NCBI RefSeq assembly: GCF_001273755.1 | Contig: NZ_LGYA01000011.1 | Span: 20,570-84,569, forward strand | DNA: 64,000 nucleotides | Origin: Peribacillus butanolivorans | Lineage (GTDB): Bacteria; Bacillota; Bacilli; Bacillales; DSM-1321 | Direction: 5' to 3' | Part shown: positions 26,516 to 35,059 of the stretch, piece by piece | Layout: each line of letters starts with the position of its first letter | How positions within the stretch are numbered: position 1 is the first letter of the stretch | Position numbers and translations under genes: made by a program | The notes under the pieces: model-generated | Database searches by the model: none | Seen by the model: only the letters and a program-made list of their open reading frames with translations | Told to the model about the DNA's origin: nothing

Positions 26516-26794
26516 TTAACGTCTTGTTTTCTTGTCATCACTTGCGTGACCTTTATAAGTGCGTGTAGGCGCGAATTCGCCTAGTTTGTGACCTACCATA
26601 TCTTCTGTTACATAAACCGGCACATGCTTACGACCGTCATAAACAGCGATTGTATGTCCGATGAATTGCGGGAAGATTGTTGAGCGACGAGACCAAGTTT
26701 TTACTACCTGTTTCTTGTCAGCTTCATTTAATTTTTCAACTTTTACCAATAAATGATCATCAACAAAAGGCCCTTTTTTTAAGCTACGACCCAT
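26516..26794 (-). CDS. rpsS: 30S ribosomal protein S19
   Basis: The 92-residue uS19 (MGRSLKKGPFVDDHLLVKVE) forms a head complex with S13. The signature IGHTIAVYDGRKHVPVYVTE and the C-terminal TRTYKGHASDDKKTRR are typical. Its length matches Bacillus S19. Confidence 0.98.
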   Translation of the reverse strand: MGRSLKKGPFVDDHLLVKVEKLNEADKKQVVKTWSRRSTIFPQFIGHTIAVYDGRKHVPVYVTEDMVGHKLGEFAPTRTYKGHASDDKKTRR

Positions 26795-26854
26795 GCGAGT
26801 ACCTCCCTTCGTGACTGTTCTACGGTTCTATATATGAACCGTAGGTCAATCCCG

Positions 26855-27685
26855 TTATTTTTTACGACGACGTACGATAAATTTATCGGATTTGTTTTTC
26901 TTCTTACGAGTTTTGAATCCAAGAGTTGGTTTACCCCATGGAGACATTGGTGATTTACGTCCGATTGGAGATTTACCTTCACCACCACCGTGTGGGTGAT
27001 CATTCGGGTTCATTACTGATCCACGAACAGTTGGGCGTTTGCCTAACCAACGATTACGACCAGCTTTACCAATGTTGATAAGTTCATGTTGTTCGTTACC
27101 AACTTGACCGATTGTAGCACGGCAAGTAGCAAGAATCATACGAACCTCACCTGAGTTTAAACGTACAAGTACATAACGACCTTCTTTACCAAGTACTTGA
27201 GCAGATGTTCCTGCTGAACGGACTAATTGTCCACCTTTTCCTGGTTTAAGTTCGATGTTATGAATTACTGTACCAACTGGGATGTTAATAAGAGGAAGAG
27301 CGTTACCCACTTTAATGTCAGCTTCTGGACCTGACATGATTTCCAAACCTACTTCTAGGTTTTTCGGAGCTAGGATATAACGTTTTTCTCCATCAACATA
27401 ATTAATTAATGCAATGTTTGCAGAACGATTTGGATCGTACTCAATAGTAGCAACGCGTCCAGGTATACCATCTTTATTCCGTTTGAAATCGATGATACGG
27501 TATTGACGCTTGTGGCCGCCACCTTGATGACGAACTGTTAACTTACCTTGGTTATTACGGCCGCCTTTGCTGTGTAAAGGAGCAAGTAATGATTTTTCCG
27601 GTTTGTCTGTAGTAATCTCAGCAAAATCGGAAGTTGTCATATTACGTCGACCGTTAGAGGTAGGTTTATACTTCTTAATCGCCAT
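26855..27685 (-). CDS. rplB: 50S ribosomal protein L2
   Basis: The 276-residue uL2 has the C-terminal NPNDHPHGGGEGKSPIGRKS, whose conserved His is important near the peptidyl-transferase centre. Central SH3-like and OB folds bind 23S rRNA. It is one residue shorter than the B. subtilis protein. The 26 nt between rplW and this gene contain a GGAGG site. Confidence 0.98.
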   Translation of the reverse strand: MAIKKYKPTSNGRRNMTTSDFAEITTDKPEKSLLAPLHSKGGRNNQGKLTVRHQGGGHKRQYRIIDFKRNKDGIPGRVATIEYDPNRSANIALINYVDGEKRYILAPKNLEVGLEIMSGPEADIKVGNALPLINIPVGTVIHNIELKPGKGGQLVRSAGTSAQVLGKEGRYVLVRLNSGEVRMILATCRATIGQVGNEQHELINIGKAGRNRWLGKRPTVRGSVMNPNDHPHGGGEGKSPIGRKSPMSPWGKPTLGFKTRKKKNKSDKFIVRRRKK

Positions 27686-27711
27686 TTGTATTTCCCTCCT
27701 TCTCTAATGAA

Positions 27712-27996
27712 TTAAGCCTCGAATAGCTCGATTTCTTTGCTGTCAGCAGTTAATTTAACAATAGCTTTACGGCGCTTGTTAGTATAGCCTGCATGTTTGC
27801 CCATACGTTTAAATTTACCTTTGTAGTTCATGATGTTTACTTTCTCAACTTTAACGCCGAAAATTTCTTGAACAGCATCTTTAACTTGAGTTTTGTTAGC
27901 TCTAACATCAACTTCAAAAGTATATTTTTTCTCAGCCATTATGTCTGAAGAGCGTTCAGTGATTACGGGGCGCTTAATGATATCGCGTGCATCCAT
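27712..27996 (-). CDS. rplW: 50S ribosomal protein L23
   Basis: The 94-residue uL23 (MDARDIIKRPVITERSSDIM) lies at the tunnel exit and is the main trigger factor docking site. Its start shares one base with the rplD stop (TAATG), so translation is coupled. Confidence 0.98.
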   Translation of the reverse strand: MDARDIIKRPVITERSSDIMAEKKYTFEVDVRANKTQVKDAVQEIFGVKVEKVNIMNYKGKFKRMGKHAGYTNKRRKAIVKLTADSKEIELFEA

Positions 27997-28619
27997 TATG
28001 CAAGCACCTCCTCTACTTTTTCGACAGCTGATTTAGTCAAGATCAATTTGTTGTGTGAAACAACATCAAGAACATTAAGACCAACAGCTTCCACTACAGT
28101 AACACCAGGGATGTTACGTGCAGAAAGAGCAACTTTCTCATCTAAACCGTCAGTAACGACTAACGTTTTAGTATCAACAGAAAGGTTTTTAAGTACTGCT
28201 ACAAATTCTTTTGTTTTTGGAGCTTCGAAAGACAAGCTTTCAAGTACCAAAATGTTCTCTTCCAATGCCTTTGCAGACAATGCAGATTTAATAGCTAAAC
28301 GACGTACCTTTTTAGGTAGCTTGTAAGCGTAAGATCTTGGAGTTGGTCCAAAAACAACGCCACCGCCACGCCATTGTGGAGAACGGATAGAACCTTGACG
28401 CGCGCGTCCAGTTCCTTTTTGTTTCCAAGGTTTACGTCCACCGCCTGCAACTTCAGAACGGTTTTTAACTTTATGAGTTCCTTGACGTAAGGAAGCTCGT
28501 TGCATAATGATTGCTTCAAATAATACATGATTATTAGGTTCGATACCAAAGATGGATTCATTTAGTTCGATGTCGCCAACTTGTGAACCTGTTTGGTTGA
28601 ACAATGTAACTTTTGGCAT
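27996..28619 (-). CDS. rplD: 50S ribosomal protein L4
   Basis: The 207-residue uL4 has the long tunnel loop with KPWKQKGTGRARQGSIRSPQ and WRGGGVVFGPTPRSY, where macrolide-resistance changes arise; it appears wild type. In E. coli L4 represses the S10 operon. I see no L4-type S10 leader consensus here, so that control is not assumed. Confidence 0.98.
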   Translation of the reverse strand: MPKVTLFNQTGSQVGDIELNESIFGIEPNNHVLFEAIIMQRASLRQGTHKVKNRSEVAGGGRKPWKQKGTGRARQGSIRSPQWRGGGVVFGPTPRSYAYKLPKKVRRLAIKSALSAKALEENILVLESLSFEAPKTKEFVAVLKNLSVDTKTLVVTDGLDEKVALSARNIPGVTVVEAVGLNVLDVVSHNKLILTKSAVEKVEEVLA

Positions 28620-28644
28620 TCTATTGCTCCTCCTTTCTCAGAAA

Positions 28645-29274
28645 TTACTTTGCTTTAACAGCAGTTTTTACTTTGATCAATGCTTTTCTAGCACCAGGTA
28701 CATTACCTTTGATCAATAGTAGGTTACGTTCAACATCAACTTTAACGATAGCTAAGTTTTGAACAGTAATTTGTTCCCCACCCATACGTCCTGGTAATAG
28801 TTTACCTTTGAATACGCGGTTTGGAGCTACAGGACCCATTGAACCTGGGCGACGGTGGTAACGAGAACCATGAGACATTGGTCCGCGTGATTGTCCATGA
28901 CGTTTGATAGAGCCTTGGAAACCTTTACCTTTTGAAATTCCTGTTACATCTACTAAATCGCCTTCAGCGAAAATACTAACATTGACTTCTTGACCGATCT
29001 CATATTCAGTAAGATCCGTTCCGCGGAATTCGCGAATGAAGCGCTTAGGAGTAGTATTTGCTTTTTCAACATGTCCCTTTTCAGGTTTGTTAGAAAGCTT
29101 TTCACGTTTGTTTTCAAAACCAACTTGAACTGCTTCATAGCCATCAGTTTCAACAGTTTTCTTTTGAAGAACCACGTTATTAGCAGCTTCGATAACTGTT
29201 ACCGGGATAAGTTCGCCGTTTTCAGCAAAAACTTGAGTCATACCGATTTTTCTTCCTAAGATTCCTTTGGTCAT
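28645..29274 (-). CDS. rplC: 50S ribosomal protein L3
   Basis: The 209-residue uL3 (MTKGILGRKIGMTQVFAENG) initiates 50S assembly with L24. The signature GFQGSIKRHGQSRGPMSHGS reaches toward the peptidyl-transferase centre. Length equals that of B. subtilis L3. Confidence 0.98.
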   Translation of the reverse strand: MTKGILGRKIGMTQVFAENGELIPVTVIEAANNVVLQKKTVETDGYEAVQVGFENKREKLSNKPEKGHVEKANTTPKRFIREFRGTDLTEYEIGQEVNVSIFAEGDLVDVTGISKGKGFQGSIKRHGQSRGPMSHGSRYHRRPGSMGPVAPNRVFKGKLLPGRMGGEQITVQNLAIVKVDVERNLLLIKGNVPGARKALIKVKTAVKAK

Positions 29275-29314
29275 AAGTCACACCTCCTAGAGTAATTGTT
29301 CATATTTATATGAA

Positions 29315-29623
29315 TTATAATTTGATTTCAATGTCAACGCCTGATGGTAAATCTAAACGCATCAATGAATCAACTGTTTGTGGAGTTGGATTAACGATGT
29401 CGATTAGACGTTTATGCGTACGCATTTCGAATTGTTCACGAGAATCTTTGTATTTATGAACCGCACGTAGGATCGTGTATACCGATCTTTCAGTAGGTAA
29501 TGGAATTGGACCAGATACAGCCGCACCAGAACGTTTTGCAGTTTCAACAATTTTCTCAGCAGATTGATCAAGAATTCTGTGATCATATGCTTTTAAACGG
29601 ATACGAATTTTTTGTTTTGCCAT
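29315..29623 (-). CDS. rpsJ: 30S ribosomal protein S10
   Basis: The 102-residue uS10 (MAKQKIRIRLKAYDHRILDQ) is the first gene of the S10 operon. It also acts as NusE, binding NusB in antitermination. The ribosomal loop motif SGPIPLPTERSVYTILRA is present. AAAGGAGGG lies upstream, after a roughly 130-200 nt leader with two promoters. Confidence 0.98.
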   Translation of the reverse strand: MAKQKIRIRLKAYDHRILDQSAEKIVETAKRSGAAVSGPIPLPTERSVYTILRAVHKYKDSREQFEMRTHKRLIDIVNPTPQTVDSLMRLDLPSGVDIEIKL

Positions 29624-29850
29624 AATTTTCCCTCCTTTTCGCCTATTTTAAAATAGACCTTCTCAATGGAAATTTCCCACACACTCGCCATGGCAAAGCG
29701 GCCGGGTGTGTCAGCAACCTTCCATATCATCGCAGTCAAAGACCAACATTGTCTATTATACATAAAGCACAAGTAGAATGCAAGTTAAAGTTAAACTTTT
29801 CTTGTGCAACACACTTTTATTATTATACATACTATCACAAGTATTTACAA
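29624..29850 (-). promoter_or_regulatory. Tandem promoters and leader of the S10 operon
   Basis: Two sigma-A-type promoters face rpsJ. Distal: TTGTAA (29845-29850), 17 nt, TATAAT (29822-29827). Proximal: TTGCAT (29778-29783), 17 nt, TATAAT (29755-29760). The leader then carries a hairpin closed by ACACAC (29706-29711 on the minus strand) with GTGTGT (29679-29684) around a GC-rich interior. Just before the ribosome binding site is a palindrome CTATTTTAAAATAG. The duplicated promoter suits the very high output of this superoperon. Confidence 0.75.
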
Positions 29851-29971
29851 GTACATTCTACACGGTCTTTCATATCCATTTTCTTCTTTTGAAATATCAT
29901 TATAATTCTCTTTAAAATTTAATTACTTTTTAGGCAATACTATAGAAGAAATAAATTAAAAGTCTTTAATA

Positions 29972-30004
29972 AATAAAAAAAAGCAGATGGCGTCCCATCT
30001 GCTT
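29972..30004 (-). terminator. Terminator after tuf
   Basis: On the minus strand AAGCAGATGG pairs perfectly with CCATCTGCTT around a GACG loop, followed by a run of U. It separates the str operon from the S10 operon. Confidence 0.9.
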
Positions 30005-30045
30005 TTCCTGGAAGGCGTCCCTTCCAATATTCATTAAAGAATCAA

Positions 30046-31233
30046 TTACTCAGTGATTGTAGCAACGACACCAGCGCCTACAGTACGTCCACCCTCACGG
30101 ATAGAGAATTTAGTACCTTCTTCGATAGCGATTGGAGCGATAAGTTCTACAGTCATTTCGATGTTGTCTCCAGGCATAACCATTTCTACGCCTTCTGGAA
30201 GGTTACAAATACCAGTTACGTCAGTTGTACGGAAGTAGAACTGAGGACGGTAGTTTGTAAAGAATGGAGTGTGACGTCCACCTTCTTCTTTAGAAAGAAC
30301 ATAAACTTCAGCTTTGAACTTTGTGTGTGGAGTGATTGTACCTGGTTTAGCAAGTACTTGTCCACGTTGGATATCTTCACGGGATACACCACGAAGTAGT
30401 GCACCGATGTTGTCACCAGCTTCAGCATAATCAAGAAGCTTACGGAACATTTCAACACCTGTTACAGTTGTTGGTTTAGACTCTTCGTTGAAACCGATGA
30501 TGTCAACAACGTCACCGACTTTAACTTGTCCACGCTCAACACGGCCAGTAGCAACTGTACCACGACCAGTGATAGAGAATACATCCTCAACTGGCATCAT
30601 GAATGGTTTGTCAGTGTCACGAGTTGGTTCTGGGATATACTCGTCAACAGCTGTCATTAATTCATGAATTTTTTCTTCCCAAGCAGCTTCTCCTTGAAGA
30701 GCTTTTAGTGCAGATCCTTTGATAACTGGAATGTCATCGCCAGGGAATTCGTATTCAGATAGAAGATCACGGATTTCCATTTCTACTAATTCAAGAAGTT
30801 CTTCGTCATCAACCATGTCGCATTTGTTCATGAATACTACTAGGAATGGTACACCTACTTGACGAGAAAGAAGGATGTGCTCACGAGTTTGTGGCATTGG
30901 GCCATCAGCAGCAGATACTACTAAGATTCCGCCGTCCATTTGTGCAGCACCAGTGATCATGTTTTTAACATAGTCAGCATGTCCTGGGCAGTCAACGTGT
31001 GCATAGTGACGAGTAGCTGTTTCGTACTCAACGTGTGCAGTAGAGATTGTGATACCACGTTCTCTTTCTTCTGGAGCACCATCGATTTGGTCATAAGCGC
31101 GAGCTTCTGCTCCACCAGTTTTAGCAAGTACAGTTGTGATTGCAGCTGTTAGAGTTGTTTTACCATGGTCGACGTGACCAATTGTTCCAACGTTAACGTG
31201 CGGTTTTGAACGATCAAATTTAGCTTTTCCCAT
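30046..31233 (-). CDS. tuf: Elongation factor Tu
   Basis: The 395-residue GTPase delivers aminoacyl-tRNA to the ribosome. G1 GHVDHGKTTLT, G3 DCPGHADYVKNMI and G4 NKCDMVDDEE are present, followed by the two beta-barrel domains (C-terminal IREGGRTVGAGVVATITE). It is the last gene of the str operon, 121 nt after fusA, and ends with a strong terminator. Only one copy is in this window. Confidence 0.99.
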   Translation of the reverse strand: MGKAKFDRSKPHVNVGTIGHVDHGKTTLTAAITTVLAKTGGAEARAYDQIDGAPEERERGITISTAHVEYETATRHYAHVDCPGHADYVKNMITGAAQMDGGILVVSAADGPMPQTREHILLSRQVGVPFLVVFMNKCDMVDDEELLELVEMEIRDLLSEYEFPGDDIPVIKGSALKALQGEAAWEEKIHELMTAVDEYIPEPTRDTDKPFMMPVEDVFSITGRGTVATGRVERGQVKVGDVVDIIGFNEESKPTTVTGVEMFRKLLDYAEAGDNIGALLRGVSREDIQRGQVLAKPGTITPHTKFKAEVYVLSKEEGGRHTPFFTNYRPQFYFRTTDVTGICNLPEGVEMVMPGDNIEMTVELIAPIAIEEGTKFSIREGGRTVGAGVVATITE

Positions 31234-31278
31234 TAGGAATTCCTCCTTAAAATTATATATAAAATATTAAGTATATAA

Positions 31279-31314
31279 GGGCTGTGAAAGAAGACTAATT
31301 CTTCCATCACAGCT
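31279..31314 (-). other. Hairpin between fusA and tuf
   Basis: In minus-strand RNA GCUGUGA pairs with UCACAGC, and inside it GAAGA pairs with UCUUC. No U-tract follows directly, so it is not an obvious terminator. It may protect a processed tuf transcript or mark a processing point. The role is unknown. Confidence 0.5.
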
Positions 31315-31354
31315 TACATAAGATAGTTATACTTTAATAAGAGATGAAAATCAA

Positions 31355-33433
31355 TTATTCACCTTTATTTTTTTTGATGATTTCTTCAGAAATGCTCTTA
31401 GGTACTTCTTCATAATGATCGAAGTGCATAGAGAATGTTCCGCGTCCTTGTGTGTTAGAACGTAGAGATGTAGCATATCCGAACATTTCAGATAGTGGAA
31501 CCATCGCTTTAACCATTTGTGTGTTACCGCGAGCTTCCATACCTTCTACGCGACCACGACGAGATGTGATATCTCCCATGATGTCGCCTAGGTAATCTTC
31601 AGGAATTACAACTTCTACTTTCATAATTGGTTCAAGGATAACAGGCTTACATTTAGAAGCAGCATTTTTTAGTGCCATGGATGCTGCAATTTTAAATGCC
31701 ATTTCATTGGAGTCAACGTCATGGTAAGAACCGTCAAATAATTTTGCTTTGATGTCAACTAGCGGGTAACCAGCAAGTACACCACGGTCAAGTGAATCAA
31801 CTAATCCAGCTTGTACAGCAGGGATGTATTCACGTGGTACTACACCACCGACAATAGCATTTTCAAATTCGAATCCTTTACCTTCTTCGTTCGGACCAAA
31901 TTCAATCCATACGTGTCCGAATTGTCCACGACCACCTGATTGGCGAACGAATTTACCTTCAACTTTAGCTGAACCACGGAAAGTTTCACGGTATGCTACT
32001 TGAGGAGCACCAACGTTAGCTTCCACTTTAAATTCGCGACGCATACGGTCAACAAGGATGTCCAAGTGAAGTTCACCCATACCAGCGATAATCGTTTGAC
32101 CAGTTTCTTGGTCAGTATGCGCACGGAATGTTGGATCTTCATCTTGTAGCTTTTGTAAAGCTTGACCCATTTTGTCTTGGTCTGCTTTCGATTTTGGTTC
32201 AACTGAAAGAGAAATAACTGGTTCTGGGAATACCATGGACTCAAGAATAACTTGGTTCTTGTCGTCACATAGAGTATCACCAGTTGTAGTATCTTTCAAT
32301 CCTACAGCTGCAGCAATATCTCCTGCGTATACAGTTGATATTTCTTCACGGCTGTTTGCGTGCATTTGAAGGATACGTCCAATACGTTCACGTTTACCTT
32401 TAGTTGAGTTGATTACATAAGAACCTGATTCTAATGTACCTGAGTACACACGGAAGAATGTAAGTTTACCAACGTAAGGATCCGTCATTACTTTAAACGC
32501 TAAAGCAGAGAACGGTTCAGAATCATCTGAGTGGCGTTCTACTTCTTCTTCTGTATCAGGAAGAGTACCTTTAATTGCTGGTACATCTAACGGAGATGGA
32601 AGGAAGTCGATAACGTTATCAAGCATTAATTGAACACCTTTGTTTTTGAAAGCTGATCCACAGATAACTGGGAAGAATTCAACGTTAACAGTTGCTGTAC
32701 GAATAGCTGCTTTTAATTCAGTAATGCTGATTTCTTCGCCGCCAAGGTATTTTTCCATTAAGTCTTCATTAACTTCTGCTACTGCTTCAATTAACTTTTC
32801 ACGGTATTCTTCAGCTAGTTCCCGATGTTCTTCAGGAATTTCACCAACAGTGATATCAGTTCCTAAATCATTAGCATAGAAATGAGCTTTCATTTCAATT
32901 AGGTCAATGATTGCAGAGAATTGATCTTCAGCACCGATTGGTAACTGAACTGGATGAGCATTAGCTTGTAGACGATCGTGGATTGTTCCAACTGAATAAA
33001 GGAAATCCGCACCGATTTTGTCCATTTTATTTACGAATACGACACGCGGTACACCATAAGTTGTAGCTTGGCGCCAAACTGTTTCAGTTTGAGGCTCAAC
33101 ACCTGATTGGGCATCAAGTACAGCTACAGCTCCATCAAGTACACGCAATGAACGTTCAACTTCAACTGTGAAGTCTACGTGTCCTGGTGTATCGATGATG
33201 TTTACACGGTGACCTTTCCACTGTGCAGTTGTTGCAGCGGATGTGATCGTGATTCCGCGTTCTTGTTCCTGTTCCATCCAGTCCATTTGTGAAGCACCTT
33301 CGTGTGTTTCACCAATTTTATGGATTTTACCAGTGTAGTATAGAACACGTTCTGTTGTTGTCGTTTTACCAGCATCGATGTGAGCCATGATACCAATATT
33401 ACGAGTGTTTGCTAAGGAGAACTCTCTTGCCAT
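31355..33433 (-). CDS. fusA: Elongation factor G
   Basis: The 692-residue translocase GTPase has G1 AHIDAGKTTTTERVLYYTG, G3 DTPGHVDFTVEVERSLRV and G4 NKMDKIGAD in domain I, then domains II-V (domain IV SGGRGQFGHVWIEF). It drives translocation and, with RRF, ribosome recycling. It matches the B. subtilis length. It is co-transcribed with rpsL and rpsG upstream and tuf downstream. Confidence 0.99.
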   Translation of the reverse strand: MAREFSLANTRNIGIMAHIDAGKTTTTERVLYYTGKIHKIGETHEGASQMDWMEQEQERGITITSAATTAQWKGHRVNIIDTPGHVDFTVEVERSLRVLDGAVAVLDAQSGVEPQTETVWRQATTYGVPRVVFVNKMDKIGADFLYSVGTIHDRLQANAHPVQLPIGAEDQFSAIIDLIEMKAHFYANDLGTDITVGEIPEEHRELAEEYREKLIEAVAEVNEDLMEKYLGGEEISITELKAAIRTATVNVEFFPVICGSAFKNKGVQLMLDNVIDFLPSPLDVPAIKGTLPDTEEEVERHSDDSEPFSALAFKVMTDPYVGKLTFFRVYSGTLESGSYVINSTKGKRERIGRILQMHANSREEISTVYAGDIAAAVGLKDTTTGDTLCDDKNQVILESMVFPEPVISLSVEPKSKADQDKMGQALQKLQDEDPTFRAHTDQETGQTIIAGMGELHLDILVDRMRREFKVEANVGAPQVAYRETFRGSAKVEGKFVRQSGGRGQFGHVWIEFGPNEEGKGFEFENAIVGGVVPREYIPAVQAGLVDSLDRGVLAGYPLVDIKAKLFDGSYHDVDSNEMAFKIAASMALKNAASKCKPVILEPIMKVEVVIPEDYLGDIMGDITSRRGRVEGMEARGNTQMVKAMVPLSEMFGYATSLRSNTQGRGTFSMHFDHYEEVPKSISEEIIKKNKGE

Positions 33434-33477
33434 TTGTCTTTCTCCTTCCTTCTATAAGGATTTTATAGTAATTGATC

Positions 33478-33948
33478 TTACCAGCGATAATGAGCGAATG
33501 CTTTATTAGCTTCAGCCATTTTGTGTGTATCTTCACGTTTCTTAACAGCTGCTCCAGTATTGTTAGCAGCATCCATGATTTCATAAGCTAAACGCTCTTC
33601 CATCGTTTTTTCTCCACGAAGGCGAGAGTAGTTTACTAACCAACGAAGTCCTAGAGTTGATTTACGATCTGGGCGCACCTCAACTGGTACTTGGTAGTTA
33701 GCTCCACCCACACGGCGTGCTTTTACTTCTAATACAGGCATGATGTTTTTAAGTGCTTGATCAAAAACTTCGATTGGTTCATTGCCAGTACGTTCTTTGA
33801 TTAAATCAAATGCAGAGTAAAGAATTTTTTGTGATTTACCTCTTTGTCCATCAACCATTAATTTGTTGATTAAGCGAGTCACAAGTTTTGAATTATAAAT
33901 TGGATCTGGTAATACGTCTCTTTTCGTTACAGGTCCTTTACGAGGCAT
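33478..33948 (-). CDS. rpsG: 30S ribosomal protein S7
   Basis: The 156-residue uS7 begins MPRKGPVTKRDVLPDPIYNS and ends KMAEANKAFAHYRW. It nucleates assembly of the 30S head and contacts E-site tRNA. ATG 33948 has AAAGGAGG upstream; six codons further up are in frame but run through that site. Confidence 0.98.
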   Translation of the reverse strand: MPRKGPVTKRDVLPDPIYNSKLVTRLINKLMVDGQRGKSQKILYSAFDLIKERTGNEPIEVFDQALKNIMPVLEVKARRVGGANYQVPVEVRPDRKSTLGLRWLVNYSRLRGEKTMEERLAYEIMDAANNTGAAVKKREDTHKMAEANKAFAHYRW

Positions 33949-33989
33949 TATATTTCCTCCTTTCAAGAAAGTTAATTTTTTGTTTCAAA

Positions 33990-34412
33990 TTATTTTTTTG
34001 CTGCTTTCGGACGCTTAGTACCGTATTTAGAACGGCTTTGCATACGATTATTTACTCCTGCAGTATCAAGAGCACCACGTACGATATGATAACGTACCCC
34101 TGGTAAATCTTTTACACGACCGCCACGGATAAGAACCACGCTGTGTTCTTGTAGGTTGTGTCCAATACCTGGGATATAAGCTGTTACCTCGATACCGTTT
34201 GTTAAACGTACACGCGCATATTTACGTAACGCGGAGTTTGGTTTCTTCGGTGTCATAGTACCCACACGAGTGCAAACACCACGTTTTTGCGGAGATGATA
34301 CGTTAGTTTGTGCTTTTTTAAAGCTGTTGTAGCCTTTGTTAAGTGCTGGAGATTTTGAATTAACCTCTTTAGACTCGCGTCCTTTACGCACTAATTGATT
34401 AATAGTAGGCAT
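33990..34412 (-). CDS. rpsL: 30S ribosomal protein S12
   Basis: The 140-residue uS12 lies at the decoding centre. The two classic streptomycin positions are wild-type lysines: TPKKPNSALRK (Lys56/57) and GGRVKDLPGVRYH (Lys101). It is the first gene of the str operon, 104 nt after rplGB. That gap holds a small hairpin (ACCAC with GTGGT, about 34447-34464) and a GGGAGG site. Confidence 0.98.
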   Translation of the reverse strand: MPTINQLVRKGRESKEVNSKSPALNKGYNSFKKAQTNVSSPQKRGVCTRVGTMTPKKPNSALRKYARVRLTNGIEVTAYIPGIGHNLQEHSVVLIRGGRVKDLPGVRYHIVRGALDTAGVNNRMQSRSKYGTKRPKAAKK

Positions 34413-34516
34413 TACATTTTTCCTCCCTTCACGTTTTCATTTCTAGTACCACACATCCAGGTGGTTCATAAATGGGTAAAAACAAAGTCTTTGCAAATAT
34501 TATTGCAAAAACATTT

Positions 34517-34765
34517 TTACTTTTTAATGGCAACAGTTGCTGCTCCGACATCAATACCACATGCTTTGCCAAGCATTCTCATCGAATCAACATATGTGAT
34601 AGGAACATCCAATTCTTTAGCGGTCTCAACGACACGCCCAGTCAAGTATATATCTGCATCATCAGCGATGATAACTTCTTGAATTAAATTGTTTTTCAGA
34701 GCTCTAACTGCTTGTTTCGTCCCTATAATCACTGACTTTGCCTGTATTACTTTTTCATAAGACAT
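34517..34765 (-). CDS. rplGB: L7Ae-family K-turn RNA-binding protein
   Basis: The 82-residue protein is YbxF/RplGB-like. It has the L7Ae core (IIADDADIYLTGRVVETAKE and MLGKACGIDVGAATVAIKK). The B. subtilis homologue binds kink-turn RNA in vitro; its cellular role is not well defined. It lies between rpoC and rpsL, its usual place in bacilli. GGAGG lies upstream of ATG 34765. Confidence 0.93.
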   Translation of the reverse strand: MSYEKVIQAKSVIIGTKQAVRALKNNLIQEVIIADDADIYLTGRVVETAKELDVPITYVDSMRMLGKACGIDVGAATVAIKK

Positions 34766-34929
34766 GGTCCATATCCTCCAAAGTTACAGGGTAACATAGG
34801 AGCACCTTTGCTATAGTATCACTTTTAGTCGGATACTGTCAACTTCTTTCAAAAAATTAATTTAAGCAAAAGGTTTTCCTTACATAATACTATTAAGATA
34901 TTCACTTTGCCTAAAATAGAAATAAAGCG

Positions 34930-35050
34930 AGTTTTCACTCGTCTATTTAGTTAGTCGTTCTTATTAAGAGAGACCAGCTCAATAAATTCTGATCCTTCAA
35001 CTCCTCCATAATAAAGGAGTCCGGTCTTCAGTTTTAATGATGAGCTGGTC
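34930..35050 (-). other. Structured region downstream of rpoC
   Basis: Just after the rpoC stop the minus strand has GACCAGCTCA (35050-35041) complementary over ten bases to TGAGCTGGTC (34980-34971), enclosing an inner hairpin ACUCCU..AGGAGU. About 35 nt further on, CGAGT-GAAA-ACTCG is followed by CTTTATTTCTATTTT, which could be a weak terminator. The elaborate first structure lacks a U-tract. No open frame of note lies in the 294-bp gap. Confidence 0.55.
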
Positions 35051-35059
35051 ATATTTCAT

